Shown piece after piece: positions 1-13,000 of a stretch of 64,000 bases of DNA. The notes under the pieces are model-generated. The model did not search any database. It was not told where the DNA came from and was given only the letters and a program-made list of their open reading frames with translations. Origin of the DNA: Gordionus sp. m RMFG-2023 (Eukaryota > Nematomorpha > Gordioida > Chordodea > Parachordodidae); the NCBI RefSeq assembly GCF_954871325.1, contig NC_088779.1, positions 27,204,869 through 27,268,868 on the forward strand, read 5' to 3'. A program made the position numbers and the translations under genes. The first letter of the stretch is position 1. Every line of letters starts with the position of its first letter.

Positions 1-2899
1 GTGGTAACGACATGAAGACTTCACCAACTTTATCCTCCAAAGGTTTTAATAAATCCCACTTTATTCTAATGTCGCGGTTAAACATTCTTTTGGACGGTGT
101 AACTCCCGTAGTGTCATTCGGCGTGTTTCTATAGTTGAACAAAAATCTGTCCAGCGCAGTTTCTAAGCCAATCTTTATGTTTCTTTTCATATGAGCTTTA
201 AATGTTCTCACCATACGTTCAGCTTGTCCATTAGATTGCTGATGGTAGGCCGACGTTAGTACATGTTTTATACCATAATTGCTACAAAATTTTTCAAAAT
301 CTTTGCTCGTGAAATTGGTACCATTATCTGTAACAATGGTTTCAGGTATACCAAATAGTGAAATAGTTTTATAAATTTCCTTTAACGTGAATTCAGTCGT
401 AATACTCTTTACCGGAACTATAACCGGAAATTTACTGTAAGCATCAACGATTATCAACCAATTTTTTGTAAAAAACGGACCCGCATAATCTATGTGTATC
501 CTTTCAAATGGTTTAGTTGCTGCTACCCATGGATTTTGTATTTTCTTTGGATTGTCATGATAAATATTACAATCATCGCAACTTTTGACTTCCAAATCAA
601 TGTCGTTGACCATACCAGACCACCACATACGATCTTTGGCTAAGGATTTAATTTTACCTGTTCCCAAATGACCTTCGTGTAACGCCTTCAGTATGTTCTT
701 TCTCAGACTTGACGGAATTATTATTTTGTCGCTTTTGTACAGACAATCTTTAATGATACTTAGTTCTTGTTCAATATTTTCATAAATTTTATTTTGGATA
801 GGCACATTATTTCTTATGTCATTCATAACTTGAGATAATTCAAAATCTTTGGATGTTTCATCACGTATTCGGTCAAAACTAAGAGGTATATCGCCAAAGT
901 CATTTATACTCGCGATATCATCAATAACGTCATCATCAATTACTTGTGGTAGTCTTGAGAGGCAATCGGGAACAACATTGTATTTACCAGCTTTATATCT
1001 GATGTTAAAGTCGTAACCCCCCAAAATTATACTCCACTTCTGTAACCTTAATGACATGGTGCTATTATCTTTGAGCCCTTTGGTGAAAATATGGATTAGC
1101 GGCTTGTGATCCGTTATAATAGTGAACTTAGTCCCTTTCAAGTATTCTTGAAATCTCTTGATAGCAAACATAATGGCCAAAGCTTCACGCTCAATATTGG
1201 TATAGTTTGTTTCGGATTTTGCTAAAGTTCTTGATGCAAAAGCTATCGGTTTTTCTTTGCCATCTTTTTCAGTGTGAAACAAAACAGCTCCTAAACCTCT
1301 TTTAGATGCATCAGTCGCAATTCCGATAGGTAGTTCAGGATTAAAGTACGTCAAAGCTGGAGGAAGACTAATTAATGTCTTTAGATCATCAAAACTTTTG
1401 GAGTGTTCTAAATTCCACTCCCATTTTTCTTTGTTAACAATCTTGTATAAAGGATCAGCTATTTCAGCGAAGTTGTTCAAAAATTTTCTGTAGTACCCGG
1501 CCATACCTAGAAACGTTGACAATTCCGCGGCTGATTTTGGTTCCGGCATTTTAACGATCGCCTCGATCTTGTCATGGTTGGCGTGGATCCCCTTGGCGTC
1601 GATGTCGTGTCCTAAGAACCTTAGACTTTTTTTGAAAAATAAGCTTTTTGCAAAATTAGGCACTAAACCATGAGATAGTATTCTTTCAAAAACCTTCTTT
1701 ATGTTGTTGAAATGAACTTCGTCACTACTTCCCGTAATTAGTAGATCATCAATATAAAATATGACATCTTTCATGTCACTGAAAATTTGATCCATAATTT
1801 GTTGAAAAGTCGCAGATGAAGTCTTTAACCCAAAAGGAAGTCTGGTAAACCGGTAGTACCCCCTGTGTGTAGATATAGTTAATATGTCTCTGCAGGTTTC
1901 ATCGATGGGAATTTGTAGGAACGCATCCTTGAAATCTATCTTGGTGAACTTCTTCCCTTCCTTGAGCTTAGCGATAAGATCATTTATTCTTGGAAGTGGG
2001 TATCTGAAGTCCTCAAGGGCTGGGTTGACAGTGTCTTTGAAGTCTGCGCAAACCCTAACGCTCCCATTATCCTTGTAGACAGCGGTTATCGGACTTGCCC
2101 ATCGGACATCTGTTACAGGCTCAATTACTCCATCTCCTATCCATCTCATAAGTTCTCTAGTAACAGCGTCTATCTTTGAATAAGGTAACCGTCTAGGTGG
2201 TATGATTTTCGGTTTGGCATCGTTACGTAGATATATCTTGACATTCCCTTTATTGATCGGTTTTTTAGTCAGTTTAGATTCGCAATCTTTTATTAATTTC
2301 TTTATTTCATCTTCATAGTTGGTATCAATGTTTGCTATAAATTTGTTCAAAATATTACTAAAGGCATTAATCCACATACGTCCCAATAACGCATTTTTAT
2401 TAGATTTAACGATCACGGCTTGCAAGTGTTTGGTGATACCTTCGTAGGTTACTTTAACTTGAGTGACGCCAATAATCTTGATTAAGTTTCCATCATAAGC
2501 TGTGAGTTGTAGAGTGGACTTTTTAAGATCTTTAATACCTATTTGTTTAGCCATATCATGAGGTATAATTGTAAACTTGGATCCCGTATCAACCTGCATA
2601 GTAACAACAGCATCATTTACTTTTAAAGTGGTCATGAACGCATTATCATTAAGTTTAAACTCAGTTAAATTGTTGATATTAAAATCACTACCATTATTAT
2701 TTTGTGTAGGGTTATATTTTTCTTCAACAATCTCTTCAATGTTCATGTTACAATTGATGTTACTTTGATTCACGTCATTATATTGTAATGGTTTTCTTTG
2801 ATTAATATTTTGATTATAATTTTTCCACGTATTATTTTCTCCATTATTGTTGTTATTATAGGATTGATATTGATAACCATATCGATTATTATATTGACT
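1..2899 (-). CDS. pol region of the gypsy element
   Basis: Minus-strand parts, in reading order: aspartic protease near 2400-2640 with a DTG motif at about 2570-2592; reverse transcriptase about 1480-2240 with the YIDD catalytic box at about 1741-1765; RNase H about 1000-1330 with a TDASKRGLGAVL motif; integrase with its zinc-binding domain about 550-690 and catalytic core about 75-500, including HIDYAGPF and TDNGTNF motifs. This domain order defines Ty3/gypsy rather than Ty1/copia, and the region continues past the window edge. Confidence 0.95.
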
Positions 2900-3919
2900 C
2901 TAATTTCTTTGATTGTTGTAAGACCAGGAATTGTTTATCCCATTATAATTATTGTTTTGCCAAGTACCTCTACCATAATTGTTTGAATTGTTATTGTATT
3001 GCCAGGCATTGTTTCTATTATAATTGTTTGCATTATTGTTGTTGTGCCACATGGAGTTTCTTCCGTAATAGTTTGAATTGTTATTCGAAGATTGGTTATT
3101 ACGAAAATTTCTAGAGTTACCCTCACTGTCTCGAAAAATATTGTTTTGATAGTTTCGGCTAGCACTATAATTAGGCCTAAAATCATTATAATTCCTCTTC
3201 TTAAAATCAAAATTTTCCTTATGAGTGTTACGTCCATTATAATTAAAATTATTTTCTTTAAAATTATTATGCTCATAATCATTAGAATTATTCTCATTAT
3301 TACTAAAAGTACTTTTGCATGGTATTTTATCCATGTTTAAATTGTAAAATTTTTTATTTTTATCCAATTTTTTATCATTATCTACATAATTTGTATCGCT
3401 AACGTCTGGTTTAATATTGCTGCCATCTAACTCCACTCCTAATTTCATCATCTTATCTAAACCTTCGTGCTTATGTTTATTTAACTTCCTTCTAATATTA
3501 TCATTTAAAGAACAAGTTATTAATTTCTCAATCATTCTTGTATCGTTAACAAAATCGCATTTTTTATGAAGTTTTGAAATTCTAAAATAAAAAGTATGGA
3601 AGGACTCCTCGGCACCTTGTACCGCTAAGTTAAAGTTCTTTATATTTACATTAATGTCCTCACTTGGAATTAACAGTTTCAATTTACCAAAAACAATATT
3701 AAAGTCTTTTAACTGTGCTTTAGAACATATCGATGTAACTTGGTCTACAATCTCAATTGGTAAGCTGCATAGTAGTGTCCTAACTTTAGATGAGTCTGAC
3801 TCAATATGTCCTTCAAAGTATGTTTCTATTAAGTTAAGATAAGTCTCAGATAATTTTCCTGATAACTTGGGAAATTTAGGAACATATTGAGTGTGTGTAA
3901 GAGTTAATTTTTCGTCCAT
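2900..3919 (-). CDS. gag-like protein of the gypsy element
   Basis: An open frame of 339 residues precedes pol on the same strand, which is the gag position. The first 170 or so residues are mixed and helical in look, as in a capsid-type domain. From about residue 200 the protein becomes strongly Asn-rich with Arg, Tyr and regularly spaced Trp in WxxNNN-type repeats, probably a nucleic-acid-binding tail. The assignment rests on position and composition rather than a diagnostic motif. Confidence 0.8.
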   Translation of the reverse strand: MDEKLTLTHTQYVPKFPKLSGKLSETYLNLIETYFEGHIESDSSKVRTLLCSLPIEIVDQVTSICSKAQLKDFNIVFGKLKLLIPSEDINVNIKNFNLAVQGAEESFHTFYFRISKLHKKCDFVNDTRMIEKLITCSLNDNIRRKLNKHKHEGLDKMMKLGVELDGSNIKPDVSDTNYVDNDKKLDKNKKFYNLNMDKIPCKSTFSNNENNSNDYEHNNFKENNFNYNGRNTHKENFDFKKRNYNDFRPNYSASRNYQNNIFRDSEGNSRNFRNNQSSNNNSNYYGRNSMWHNNNNANNYNRNNAWQYNNNSNNYGRGTWQNNNYNGINNSWSYNNQRN

Positions 3920-4042
3920 GATATAATTTTATTTGAGTAAAGTAAACTTTCAATATTTAAAATCGTAAAAGCAAAACATTGTAGTTCATTAAAATCAAAT
4001 TTAAGTTGTCTAAAAATTTTAATTTTAATCAAGAGAATATGG

Positions 4043-4165
4043 TCCACTAAGTTTTAATAGTTTATCTATAAAAATTCTAATTCGAATTCGTAAAGAGGAT
4101 TTAATCCACTAAGTTTCAATATAATTTATCTGTGAAAAATTTAATACTAATTCGTGACTAAGTTT
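4043..4165. repeat. 62-bp imperfect tandem repeat (2 copies)
   Basis: Two neighbouring copies start with TCCACTAAGTTT at 4043 and 4105 and share the order of motifs that follows (TTTATCT, AATTCG). They lie upstream of gag, in the expected LTR or leader of the gypsy element, and may be part of its regulatory region. Confidence 0.6.
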
Positions 4166-4379
4166 TTAGAAAAAAAAATTTATTGATATTCTATAAGTTA
4201 AACATTGCGTAAATTTATATTTAATAATGAAATATAGGGAAAATTTTCTTTACCCTATAAATATAATGTCAAATATGTAATGCATAAAGATATTTAAATT
4301 TTAATATTCAATAATTTTACAAAATATAAAAATTAAATTATTGTCATCAAGAATATAGGGTTTCCCATTTAGAGACATA

Positions 4380-7314
4380 CAGTCAAAACCGTTTAATTGC
4401 ATATCGCTTAAGTGCAAAAACTTTTAAATGCGAAAAAACCCCGCGATTTTGATAATAATTACTATGGTATAATGTTAAATTACATTTATAATTGCGAATC
4501 GGTTAATTGCGAAATATCGGATAATTGCAAAATTTTTCAGGTCCCATTTATATAACAATAACGTTAATTTAATCGGATAAGTGAAAAAATAAAAAAAATT
4601 TATCGAAAAAAATTATTCATCATTTTTTTTATTTAACCTTTTTCCATTCATTCATTCATTCATTACCACGCCAGAAATTAATATAAAAATGGTAAAAAAA
4701 TCATTCCAAACATTAACCCTGAAGCATAAAAAAGAAATAATTGATAAATTAAACACTACATCTTACAATTGCCACGTCTCGACAATCTACCGTTTAATAG
4801 CGTATAAAGAAAATCTATGCTCACAATTTCTAAGGAATAAACCTCCTACAACTAAAAGAGTTAGAATGAGTTGTTACCCAAAGACAGAAGCAGCTTTATT
4901 GGTTTGGTTTACACAAATGCGAAGTAAAAATTGCAGTCTAAATGGGCTAGTGATGTCAGAAAAAGCTATGTTTTTTAGCCAAACATTCAATGAAGGTAAT
5001 TATAACTTTTTATAATATATATATATAAATTATAGGCATTCCTACTAGCAGCTGGTTGCAGAGATTTAGGAAAAGACAGAATATAAATTTTCATAATGTT
5101 TGCAATGAAAAGGGGAGTGCAGATATTATTAATGCAAATGAATGGAGCAGAAATACACTCCCATCTCTGATTAAAGATTATCAAAGGAGTAATATTTACA
5201 ATTGTGATGAGGACTATACTACCGAGCATTACCAAAGGGCACAATGGAATTTAGTGGAACTCAACCACTGGGCTTCAAACCAGACAAGGAAAAGGTCACA
5301 GTTCTATTTATCATAAATGGGGATGGATCTGATAAAAAGTTATATGTTGTAGGGAAATTTAAAAACCCTAGGTGCTTTAAAAATAAAAAATTACCAGTTA
5401 AATACTACTCCAATAAAAGCAGCTGGATGACAACCTCAACTTTTGAAGATATTCTTAAAGAATGGGATTCCTCATTAAAGAAGAAAATTTTATTGTTTTG
5501 TGACAATGCATCTTGTCACAAAACAAAATTAACATTTAACAATATAAAATTAATTTTTTTACCAGCAAATACAACATCATTAATTCAACCATTGGACATG
5601 GGTGCAATTAGATCCTTTAAATGTCATTATAGAAAGGGTATCATGAGAAAAATGATAACATTGATGGAAGGAAATGACACCATTTCTTTTTATAAAAGAT
5701 TTACACTATATGATAGCCTCTATCTTATAAAATTTGCATGGGGTGAGGTGACAAGTACCACAATCATAAAGTGTTTTATTGAAGCTAAATTTTTTGATAA
5801 GTCTATGGCATTTGATTGGGAATCGGAGGATGAAATAGCATTAACTGACAACGAAGAAGATGAATTTGATCCCATATTTGAAGAATATGTGTTACACGAT
5901 GATGATGCTAGCTGCCATGGAATTTTAGATGATCAGGATATTTGTAATCAGATAAGATTAGAGTTGGAAGGTTTAATTACTTAAAATTTTAATTAATCTT
6001 ATTTTTTATAGAAGGTTATGAAAGCTCCGAGAATGACGAAGGGAACCTAGAGATATCTGATCATTTAATTACAAAAAATCAGGCTCTTAATGGTTATTAT
6101 ACTTTTCTTGAATATGCTCATGAACATCTAAGGGATCAAGATTCACTAAGAAAGCTAGAGAATATAGTGGAAAAAGAATTATTTACTCCAGAGTCTAGCC
6201 AAACTCTTATCACAAAATATTTTTATTAAATCTTATATTACTTTATAATAATTGTGATACATGTATAATAAAATTAGTTCAAATAAAATCTTATGTTATA
6301 AAGCATTAATAAACTTTCATTCCAGCATGGTCTGTTAATACATTTACATTTATAATATTAGAATTTATAAGATTTGAATAGGCATAGGATTTTAAATCAA
6401 ATATCATGTGAATGAAAACAAAACACTTAATAAACTTAAATTCTTTTATATTAATCTTATTGTTTCCAGTTTTTTAGGCAAAATATTTTAAAATTTGGCT
6501 TTAATAATAAATTAGAATTTAAAAAGTGATAATATATTTGTGTAAAATTATATTTCAGTAAATTTAATGAAGGTAAAATGACAAAAGTAGTTAAAATTAA
6601 TGGAAATAAATATTAGGGTATTGTAAAGGAAAAAATGTTATTATCTTTCATAAAAGCTTTTTTTTGCTTTAATTCTTACATATCTTAAATAAAAAATGAG
6701 ATAAAATCAAGTAAACAAATTTAATTATAATTTTATTCAATAAAAAATAATTTATCAACAACTATAATGCTAATACATAAATAATTACAATCTTTTTATA
6801 ATTAAGTCTTGTTTTCTTTGTTCCTTTCTGTCTATAATCATGTCTAGATCTAGAGAAAGTATATATATCAAAATATATCACATTACTTTCAAGTGCTTCA
6901 GATATTTTAATATTATTTGATTGATCTAAATTAATTGAATACTTTTTATAAAATAATAACTTGATGAATTGACGATAAAAATATAGGATTATTGGTGGGA
7001 AGAAAAAAAAGCTATGATCATATGTTTCAACAAATAAGATAAATTTTTAAAATTTAGTTTTTTTATTCGTTACATAACTTATTCAAATTAAAATATATAG
7101 TTGGTTACATTAATTAAAAATTGTATTTATTGCAAAGTTTGATGGCTTATTTGATTAAAATATATATAGATGATAAATATCTTTATAAAAAACACAAACT
7201 GATTTTTAATAAATAAATTGTTGAATTTTAATCGTATAATTGCGAAAAATCGGATAATTGCGAAATTTTTAAATATTTCGGTCCCAAGCTTTCGCAATTA
7301 AACGGTTTTGACTG
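4380..7314 (+). mobile_element. Tigger/pogo-type DNA transposon, nearly intact
   Basis: The 2,935-bp element begins CAGTCAAAACCGTTTAATTG and ends with the exact inverse complement of that sequence. It is flanked on both sides by TA (4378-4379 and 7315-7316), the target duplication of the Tc1/mariner-pogo superfamily. Subterminal direct repeats containing GGATAATTGCGAAAT lie inside both ends (about 4490-4545 and 7225-7275) and are likely transposase-binding sites. The interior carries a three-exon transposase. The near-identical ends and the nearly complete coding region indicate recent activity. Confidence 0.97.
4689..6229 (+). pseudogene. Tigger-type DDE transposase, three exons, one frameshift
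   Basis: Exon 1 (4689-4995) encodes the N-terminal helix-turn-helix and CENP-B-like DNA-binding part. A 40-bp GT-AG intron leads to exon 2 (5036-5970), which continues with GIPTSSWLQRF and then the DDE_1 catalytic domain. A 41-bp intron leads to exon 3 (6012-6229), ending KYFY-stop. The acidic triad is visible: Asp in NCDE (codon 5206), Asp in LLFCDNASCH (5502) and Asp in QPLDMGAI (5595), giving 30 residues between the last two, typical of pogo/Tigger. Just after NCDE a small indel near 5211-5214 shifts the frame. The expected family sequence (LYYRALPKGT) is read in the next frame, which then stays open. The enzyme from this copy is therefore probably dead. Confidence 0.93.
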
Positions 7315-7522
7315 TATATGCATCAATCATTTTTCGTAAAGATTTAAAATAAAAAACAATTTCGTTCGTCCTATTATCACGTACATAAGAAAATTCTTTA
7401 CATATTCCCATTTCTTTCAACATTTTATCAATAATAACGTATTGAGGTATATCATAAGTTTTAAAACAAAACATCACAACATAAAAATTGAAAGATTTTG
7501 ATGAAAAAATATTTTTTATCAT
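7298..7522 (-). other. unrecognised open frame running into the Tigger end
   Basis: A 74-residue minus-strand frame begins at 7522 and its last few codons lie in the Tigger terminal repeat. I do not recognise the protein. It has a balanced composition, including an EFSYVRDNRTNEIVFYF stretch, that looks more like real protein than chance AT-rich sequence. It could be the end of a host or element gene into which Tigger jumped. It lies upstream of the gypsy gag on the same strand, so a link to that element cannot be excluded. Confidence 0.35.
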
Positions 7523-7532
7523 ATAACTCTTT

Positions 7533-8332
7533 TATTTATATATATATATACTCTATTTTATTTTTTTATTATTTTTTTTTTACCTTTTTATAACTTTGTA
7601 AATTTGGATAAAATTTTGACTATCGAAAAGAAAAGTCAAAAAATTTATTTGTCCTTTATCATCTCCCATATCGAACGACGAATTTTCTTTTTATTTTTAC
7701 AAAAGAAATCAAGGTAAGGATATTTTTAAATTTTATTTTTTTAAACTTTTATTATTTAACTTTATTTTATTTTTTTAAAAAAAGAACGAAAAACGTACCA
7801 CCGTAACCGGGGCACCATAAAAGAAATAAAGGAAAGGACTTATATCAACTATTACTATTTAAATTTAAATCAAATTTATTACTATATATTTTTTATCTAA
7901 AAACATTATATATATATATATAAAAAGTTAATTGAACATATTAAATAATCAACTTAAATAGTTAATATATAAAATAAACAATATTCAAATTTAAATCAAT
8001 CAACAGATATGAAAATGAATATAAAAAATCGCATATAAAATAGCAAATTAGGTAACATTGTATTATAATTGTAAAAAATTTAAGAGAGGAATGTAAGGTC
8101 ATAAAAATTTGATGATTTGGATTGCAACTCTTTGACAAAGATAAAATCCTTCTTTAGGATCCTCTGATTTAAGTTAAATTTTATGCCAGATTTTATGATT
8201 TGGTCTTGAGAGACCAAAAGTGGTTACGATGAAGGATACATTCAGAGGAAATTTTATTTTAATTTTTGTTTATCTAATATTTAGAAAACAATATTAAACC
8301 AAAATAATTTGTAAGATCTTGTATCAATATTA
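7533..8332. other. AT-rich stretch with no gene seen
   Basis: Long A and T runs and TA-rich tracts (for example near 7530 and 7905). I see no coding signal on either strand and no repeat shared with the rest of the window. Confidence 0.6.
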
Positions 8333-8657
8333 GGCCGCATATATAATAAACGTGTTTTATTTATGCATCGTGTTATTTATAGCAGAGTTATTACAAATAA
8401 AAGCCAATTAATAGGTATAAATATGTATGATACCGCTATTATAACATTTGAAGAACATATGTTGGGATGCAAATAATATGCGATACTATTATAAAATTTA
8501 TCGAATTCGATAAAATATATATGATTTTTATATATAAATAATTATCTCTTTCACTTTATCTTAAATTAGTTTTGAAAACTGAATCAGTTGTATTAAAGAT
8601 GCGTTAAATAACGAAACGCTTGAAAATAACGCACTTACTATAAATGCAGCCTAGGCC
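8333..8657. mobile_element. MITE family A, copy 1
   Basis: About 325 bp with inverted ends (GGCCGCATATATAATAAACG at the left; the inverse of GCACTTACTATAAATGCAGC at the right) and TA next to both ends. The sequence matches the copy at 30223-30544 along most of its length, including an internal motif CGCTTGAAAATAACGC. No coding capacity. It is more diverged than the other copy. Confidence 0.75.
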
Positions 8658-8926
8658 TAAATTTAAATTATAAAGAATATAAAATTTTATCGTTCTTTAT
8701 ATAAAAGCTTAAAAAATACTAGTAATTTACATTAAAAACAACATTAAAATACAATTTTAATATTAATTTACCCCAAAAATTATATGGTTTAGTTCTAAAC
8801 TCACGCTAATGAATTGAGATTTAAGAATTTTTTTAAAAATACAAATGAAAATAACCTAACCAAAAAGTGTCAATATTTTTCAACACGATGAGCTTTTGTT
8901 CAAATGTCTTTTTGCATAGTTCTGAC

Positions 8927-10056
8927 TAAAGGTGGGCGCGGGCCTAATTTTTATTCACGCCCCCCCTCTCATGATGGCACGCCCACTCACGCTTACCACT
9001 AAAAAATTTTCGACCCGACCCTCCCGCTCACGAAAGGCAATATTTTGATTAACGCCCGTCACGCCCAAAAATTCACTGTGTTTTTAAACTTTTCACAACT
9101 TTAATGCTATAATTTTTTACACTTTTTTGAATTTATTCTATTTAATTCTTTCATTTCATAATTCTTAATAACAAAAAATAAATACATATTATAAATCCTT
9201 ACTTAGAAAAAGAAGAATGTCTATTTTTTTTATTTCGATTGTGTACGCTTTTCCTCTAATGGGCGTGGCTACAGAAAATAACCTTTCACTAGAAGCCGAA
9301 TTTGCCAGGGATTTTACTCTCTAATTTTCTCAAAAAAGGAAATAAATTTTTCTGCCTCCAAAACTTCAAAATATTGCATTGTTATTTGTTTAATGGAATG
9401 AATCTTTTAAATTTACACAGCTTTCATCGGTAGATGTTGATGCTTCATCAGAATCATTTAAAAATATATTTCATCTAGAATGTATGGTTTATGAATGTAG
9501 GATGAATTAGGAAAGTTACAAATGACAGTTGGCATTGACTTATGCATATCATCTAATTTTATATCATTTCACATTTTTAAGATTGTTTTGTAAATATCTT
9601 CCTTTTCTTCGTCTATTAAAAACTTAAGGCTTTTGAAAGGATCTAGAATTAAGGCTACCTTAAGTGTTTGAGAATAATAATTAAAGTTTAAGTAAAAAAT
9701 CTCGCGACAAAACACCTAAACATAAAAAGAAAATAGAACTGAGCGTGACACTAGATGTTGTTTATAAAATGTAGGAATATTTTTTGTTTACATAAATTTT
9801 CATTTTTTAAAAAAGAACTAAATTAAATTATAAAATTTGTATTATAATTATTTTCAAATTTATATTTATAAAAAAAAATTAAAATTTCCGTGATTCATTG
9901 GAAATTCATGTTCACGCCCGATCACACCCGGTAAAAATTTTGAATAGACCCGTCTGCCCAATCACTCCTAATAATTTAAAATTTATTCATACTCACGCCA
10001 TGACCTACCGTGACACGATGGGTCAAGCGTAATTTCATGGCCCTTGCCCACCTCTA
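8927..10056. mobile_element. hAT-like element, 1.1 kb, word GGGCG/CACGCCC
   Basis: The left end reads TAAAGGTGGGCGCGGGCC and the right end is the inverse of TAGAGGTGGGCAAGGGCC. Flanking octamers GTTCTGAC and TTTCTCAC agree at 6 of 8 positions, consistent with a decayed 8-bp hAT duplication. Both end regions are filled with CACGCCC-type words spaced over about 130 bp. The middle is AT-rich and I see no surviving transposase domain. Confidence 0.7.
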
Positions 10057-13000
10057 TTTCTCACTATAGATATCCTTTGTCTAGTATTCGCAACTTCTAA
10101 CGACTGCTTAACAATTCTAGATTATTTTAAGCCTATTTTCTAAATATTGTTTCTTCTAATATTAACTTAAAATTCTTGGCTATTCATCCAAGTTTTTTTT
10201 GCTGGTATCTAATATCTAACGACTTTTTGTAAATGAATTGATCTTCATCTCTGATTGACGATTACTGGTAAACGATTAACGATCGTTTGTAAATATTTCA
10301 CGAATGCTTCTATATCCTTCATTTAAATAATGTTTCTAATAATAGCGTCTAAATTTGCTTTTTGTTTCTTCTGAGACAGTTTTCTAGATATCGATTGTGC
10401 TATTTTTTAAATCTAACGATTGATCTTAGTTTTTTGTCTCAATTTCTAAGGTCATTTCATTAATTTATACCTAAATAATCTATTAAACATCCCTACTATT
10501 GCACAATTTACCATTTATTTTTATTTTGATTCTTAAATTTAACCTTAAATTTATAATAGTCACCAAAATGAATTATATAATTATGTTTAATGCTAGACTC
10601 CCTTTAGACTCCATGTAGCTTAAAGTCATATCTTCATTAAACCATTTACCTATAATCGCCTTTATATATTGATTATAATTTGTCAACACTCTCTAATTAT
10701 AAATTTATACTAAAAATCTATTGATAAATTCGTACCTAAAAATTTCTAAATTTCTTTTGACATTTATATCTATCTTCCATTTTTCAATAATAAAAATATT
10801 ACTATCCTTTTACAATCTAAGCTTTCGTTTTTCAATATAAACCGTATTATTAATGTCTTTTTAATCAAATCTCATATTTTTCAAGAAAATCATATTATTT
10901 ATTATTTTTTTACAATTTAATCTTTAGGTTTTCAATAAAACCATATTATAATTTTCTTTTTACTATCTAATTTTTTGTTTTTCCTTTGTAAAAAAATTTC
11001 CATGAAAATATTATTCAGTTAAATTAAAGAATTATGTTAGATCATTTGTCAACAAATATTTATGAATATTAACATATTTAATTTAGATTATTCATTTCAT
11101 ACATTATTTTATTAACCATTCAATGTGGGTATCAAGGTAACCGCGTTGCGTTTATATTTTTAACAATAATATGATTTCTTATTATTCATCTTTTATATAC
11201 TTTAGACCTTTCATTATTTATAAGATCATTACATTTTGTAAAGATTCATTAATATGTTTAATTGGATTTTTTTAAATAAATGTTTAATAAAGTGAAATAA
11301 ATATGATAAAATAAAAGACTTTAAAATAATGTACAATTTCAACAATATTATATATGCCGATCACAGTTACTCAAATAACCATATTGTTTTTCTCTTCATA
11401 AAATCTAAGCTTTAGTTGTCGTCAGCCCTTACATCTCTCTATTAAAATAAAAATATTTTTAATGTTAGGATTTTGATTTGTTCATGAGAATTTATTTTCA
11501 TAATTTCAATTTCCTTATTTCTTATTTATACTATCATGAGCGTTAATAATCTTATGAATTAAAAAATATTATAGTTGTTTTACTCTAATTTTAACAGTAT
11601 TTTGAAAATATGATGACAAGAAAGGTCCACGAATATTGTTAAATCACTAAGAATCCAAAGCGATTTAGCCAAGTTTTAATCCTAAAATATTTGTTACTAT
11701 CTTCAATTTGAAGCTAAACTAAAAGTTTAATTTAATTTTTTAAGTTAAAGGATTAATTAGAGAATATTGGAGTTATTCAAGAAAAAAGAAGACTATATCT
11801 TATATGTGATTATTGCATTTTATAAAAATTTATATTGTATAGTATCTACATCTATATCTTTTGCCAAAAAATTAAAAAAAGACATGATTTATTTGAAAAT
11901 ATAATAACTTAGATACAAATAAGTTATTCTTGTTACAAATGTCAAAAATTTACAAAGTAAAATGTTGAAAGAGGATCTTGTATCATAGATACACGTATTT
12001 GGGATAGCTATGAACATATCAATTAAGATTTGAGATAATGGTGAGTAAAAAATAATCTCAAATGTTGGAGTATATTTATCAAATATTTTTCTTCTAACAT
12101 AATAATGCTATAAATTAGTTTTGATTTTAAAAATGAAAATAAATATTGAATTTGTATATAATTCGGTAAATTAGAAAATATGAAACACTTCATGATAGTT
12201 CTATCCCTTTATTTCTCAATCTCCGTTTTTATTTTCTTATCTGTCAATCATCCAAACAATTTTATAACAGCGGTTCCTTTATCTTATTGTTGTTTGCTTA
12301 CTGGAATACCCGTTTTTTTTCTAATCTATTTATAATCAACAAAATACTTATGTAGCTTATGTAGAGGTAAACGATTCTCACTTATAACTTTCACATTAAT
12401 AGTAGGTGTATTATCTTCTAAATCTCTGATGACATTATGTAATATAAATTGAATTTAAATTGAATATAATATTAACTTTTCTTTTGTAAATTATATAACC
12501 TGAAGGATTGAATTCATGATATATATATACGTGATATTTTGTATTAAATATACTTTAACTTACTTTACCTATTTTACTTATTTAATAAAACACTTCACAT
12601 TATTTAAAATCTAGAATTAGTTTATATCATATATAATTAAATAAATAAAACTTGGCTGTCTCAATGAAATTTATGAAATTTAAAATATGACGGGGGAGAA
12701 TAAAATATGATGTAAAAGATATTCTTTAATAAAATAATATTTTAATTTAATTTTTAAATTTTTTTATTCTTTTTAAGTAGAAAATAATACATTTAAAAAA
12801 AATAGAGATCGAATATTAAACAAAATGATATCGATTACCATCCTCAATTTTAGACAGGTTCATAAATCCGAGCAAATGGGCAAATGGCCAAGGATCGAAT
12901 TCAGGATCATCGATCTTTTGATCTCAATCCTTTAACAACTCTGAATTATCGTTTACTAAAATGAATAGAACATGTGGTTCCAAATTTAAACCATACAAAT

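Larger units (their letters stand above)
1..3919 (-). mobile_element. Ty3/gypsy LTR retrotransposon, cut by the window edge
   Basis: Read on the minus strand, a gag block is followed by a long pol block with the Ty3/gypsy order protease, reverse transcriptase, RNase H, integrase. Integrase is still running at position 1, so the remainder and the downstream LTR lie outside the window. The upstream LTR/leader should lie at roughly 3950-4370 but I could not fix its ends. The visible coding parts look largely intact with few or no breaks, so this is a fairly young fossil. A Tigger transposon sits just upstream of it. Confidence 0.95.

Noticed and set aside
2577-3842. Plus-strand open frames overlapping the retroelement (for example 2577-2768, 2798-2986, 3092-3340, 3654-3842)
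   Set aside because: They are antisense shadows of gag and pol; the minus-strand readings carry the conserved motifs.
7298-7522. Joining the frame at 7298-7522 to sequence beyond the Tigger element as one gene
   Set aside because: The frame is unidentified and sits next to the retroelement, so I list only the visible open frame and make no claim about what it was before Tigger inserted.
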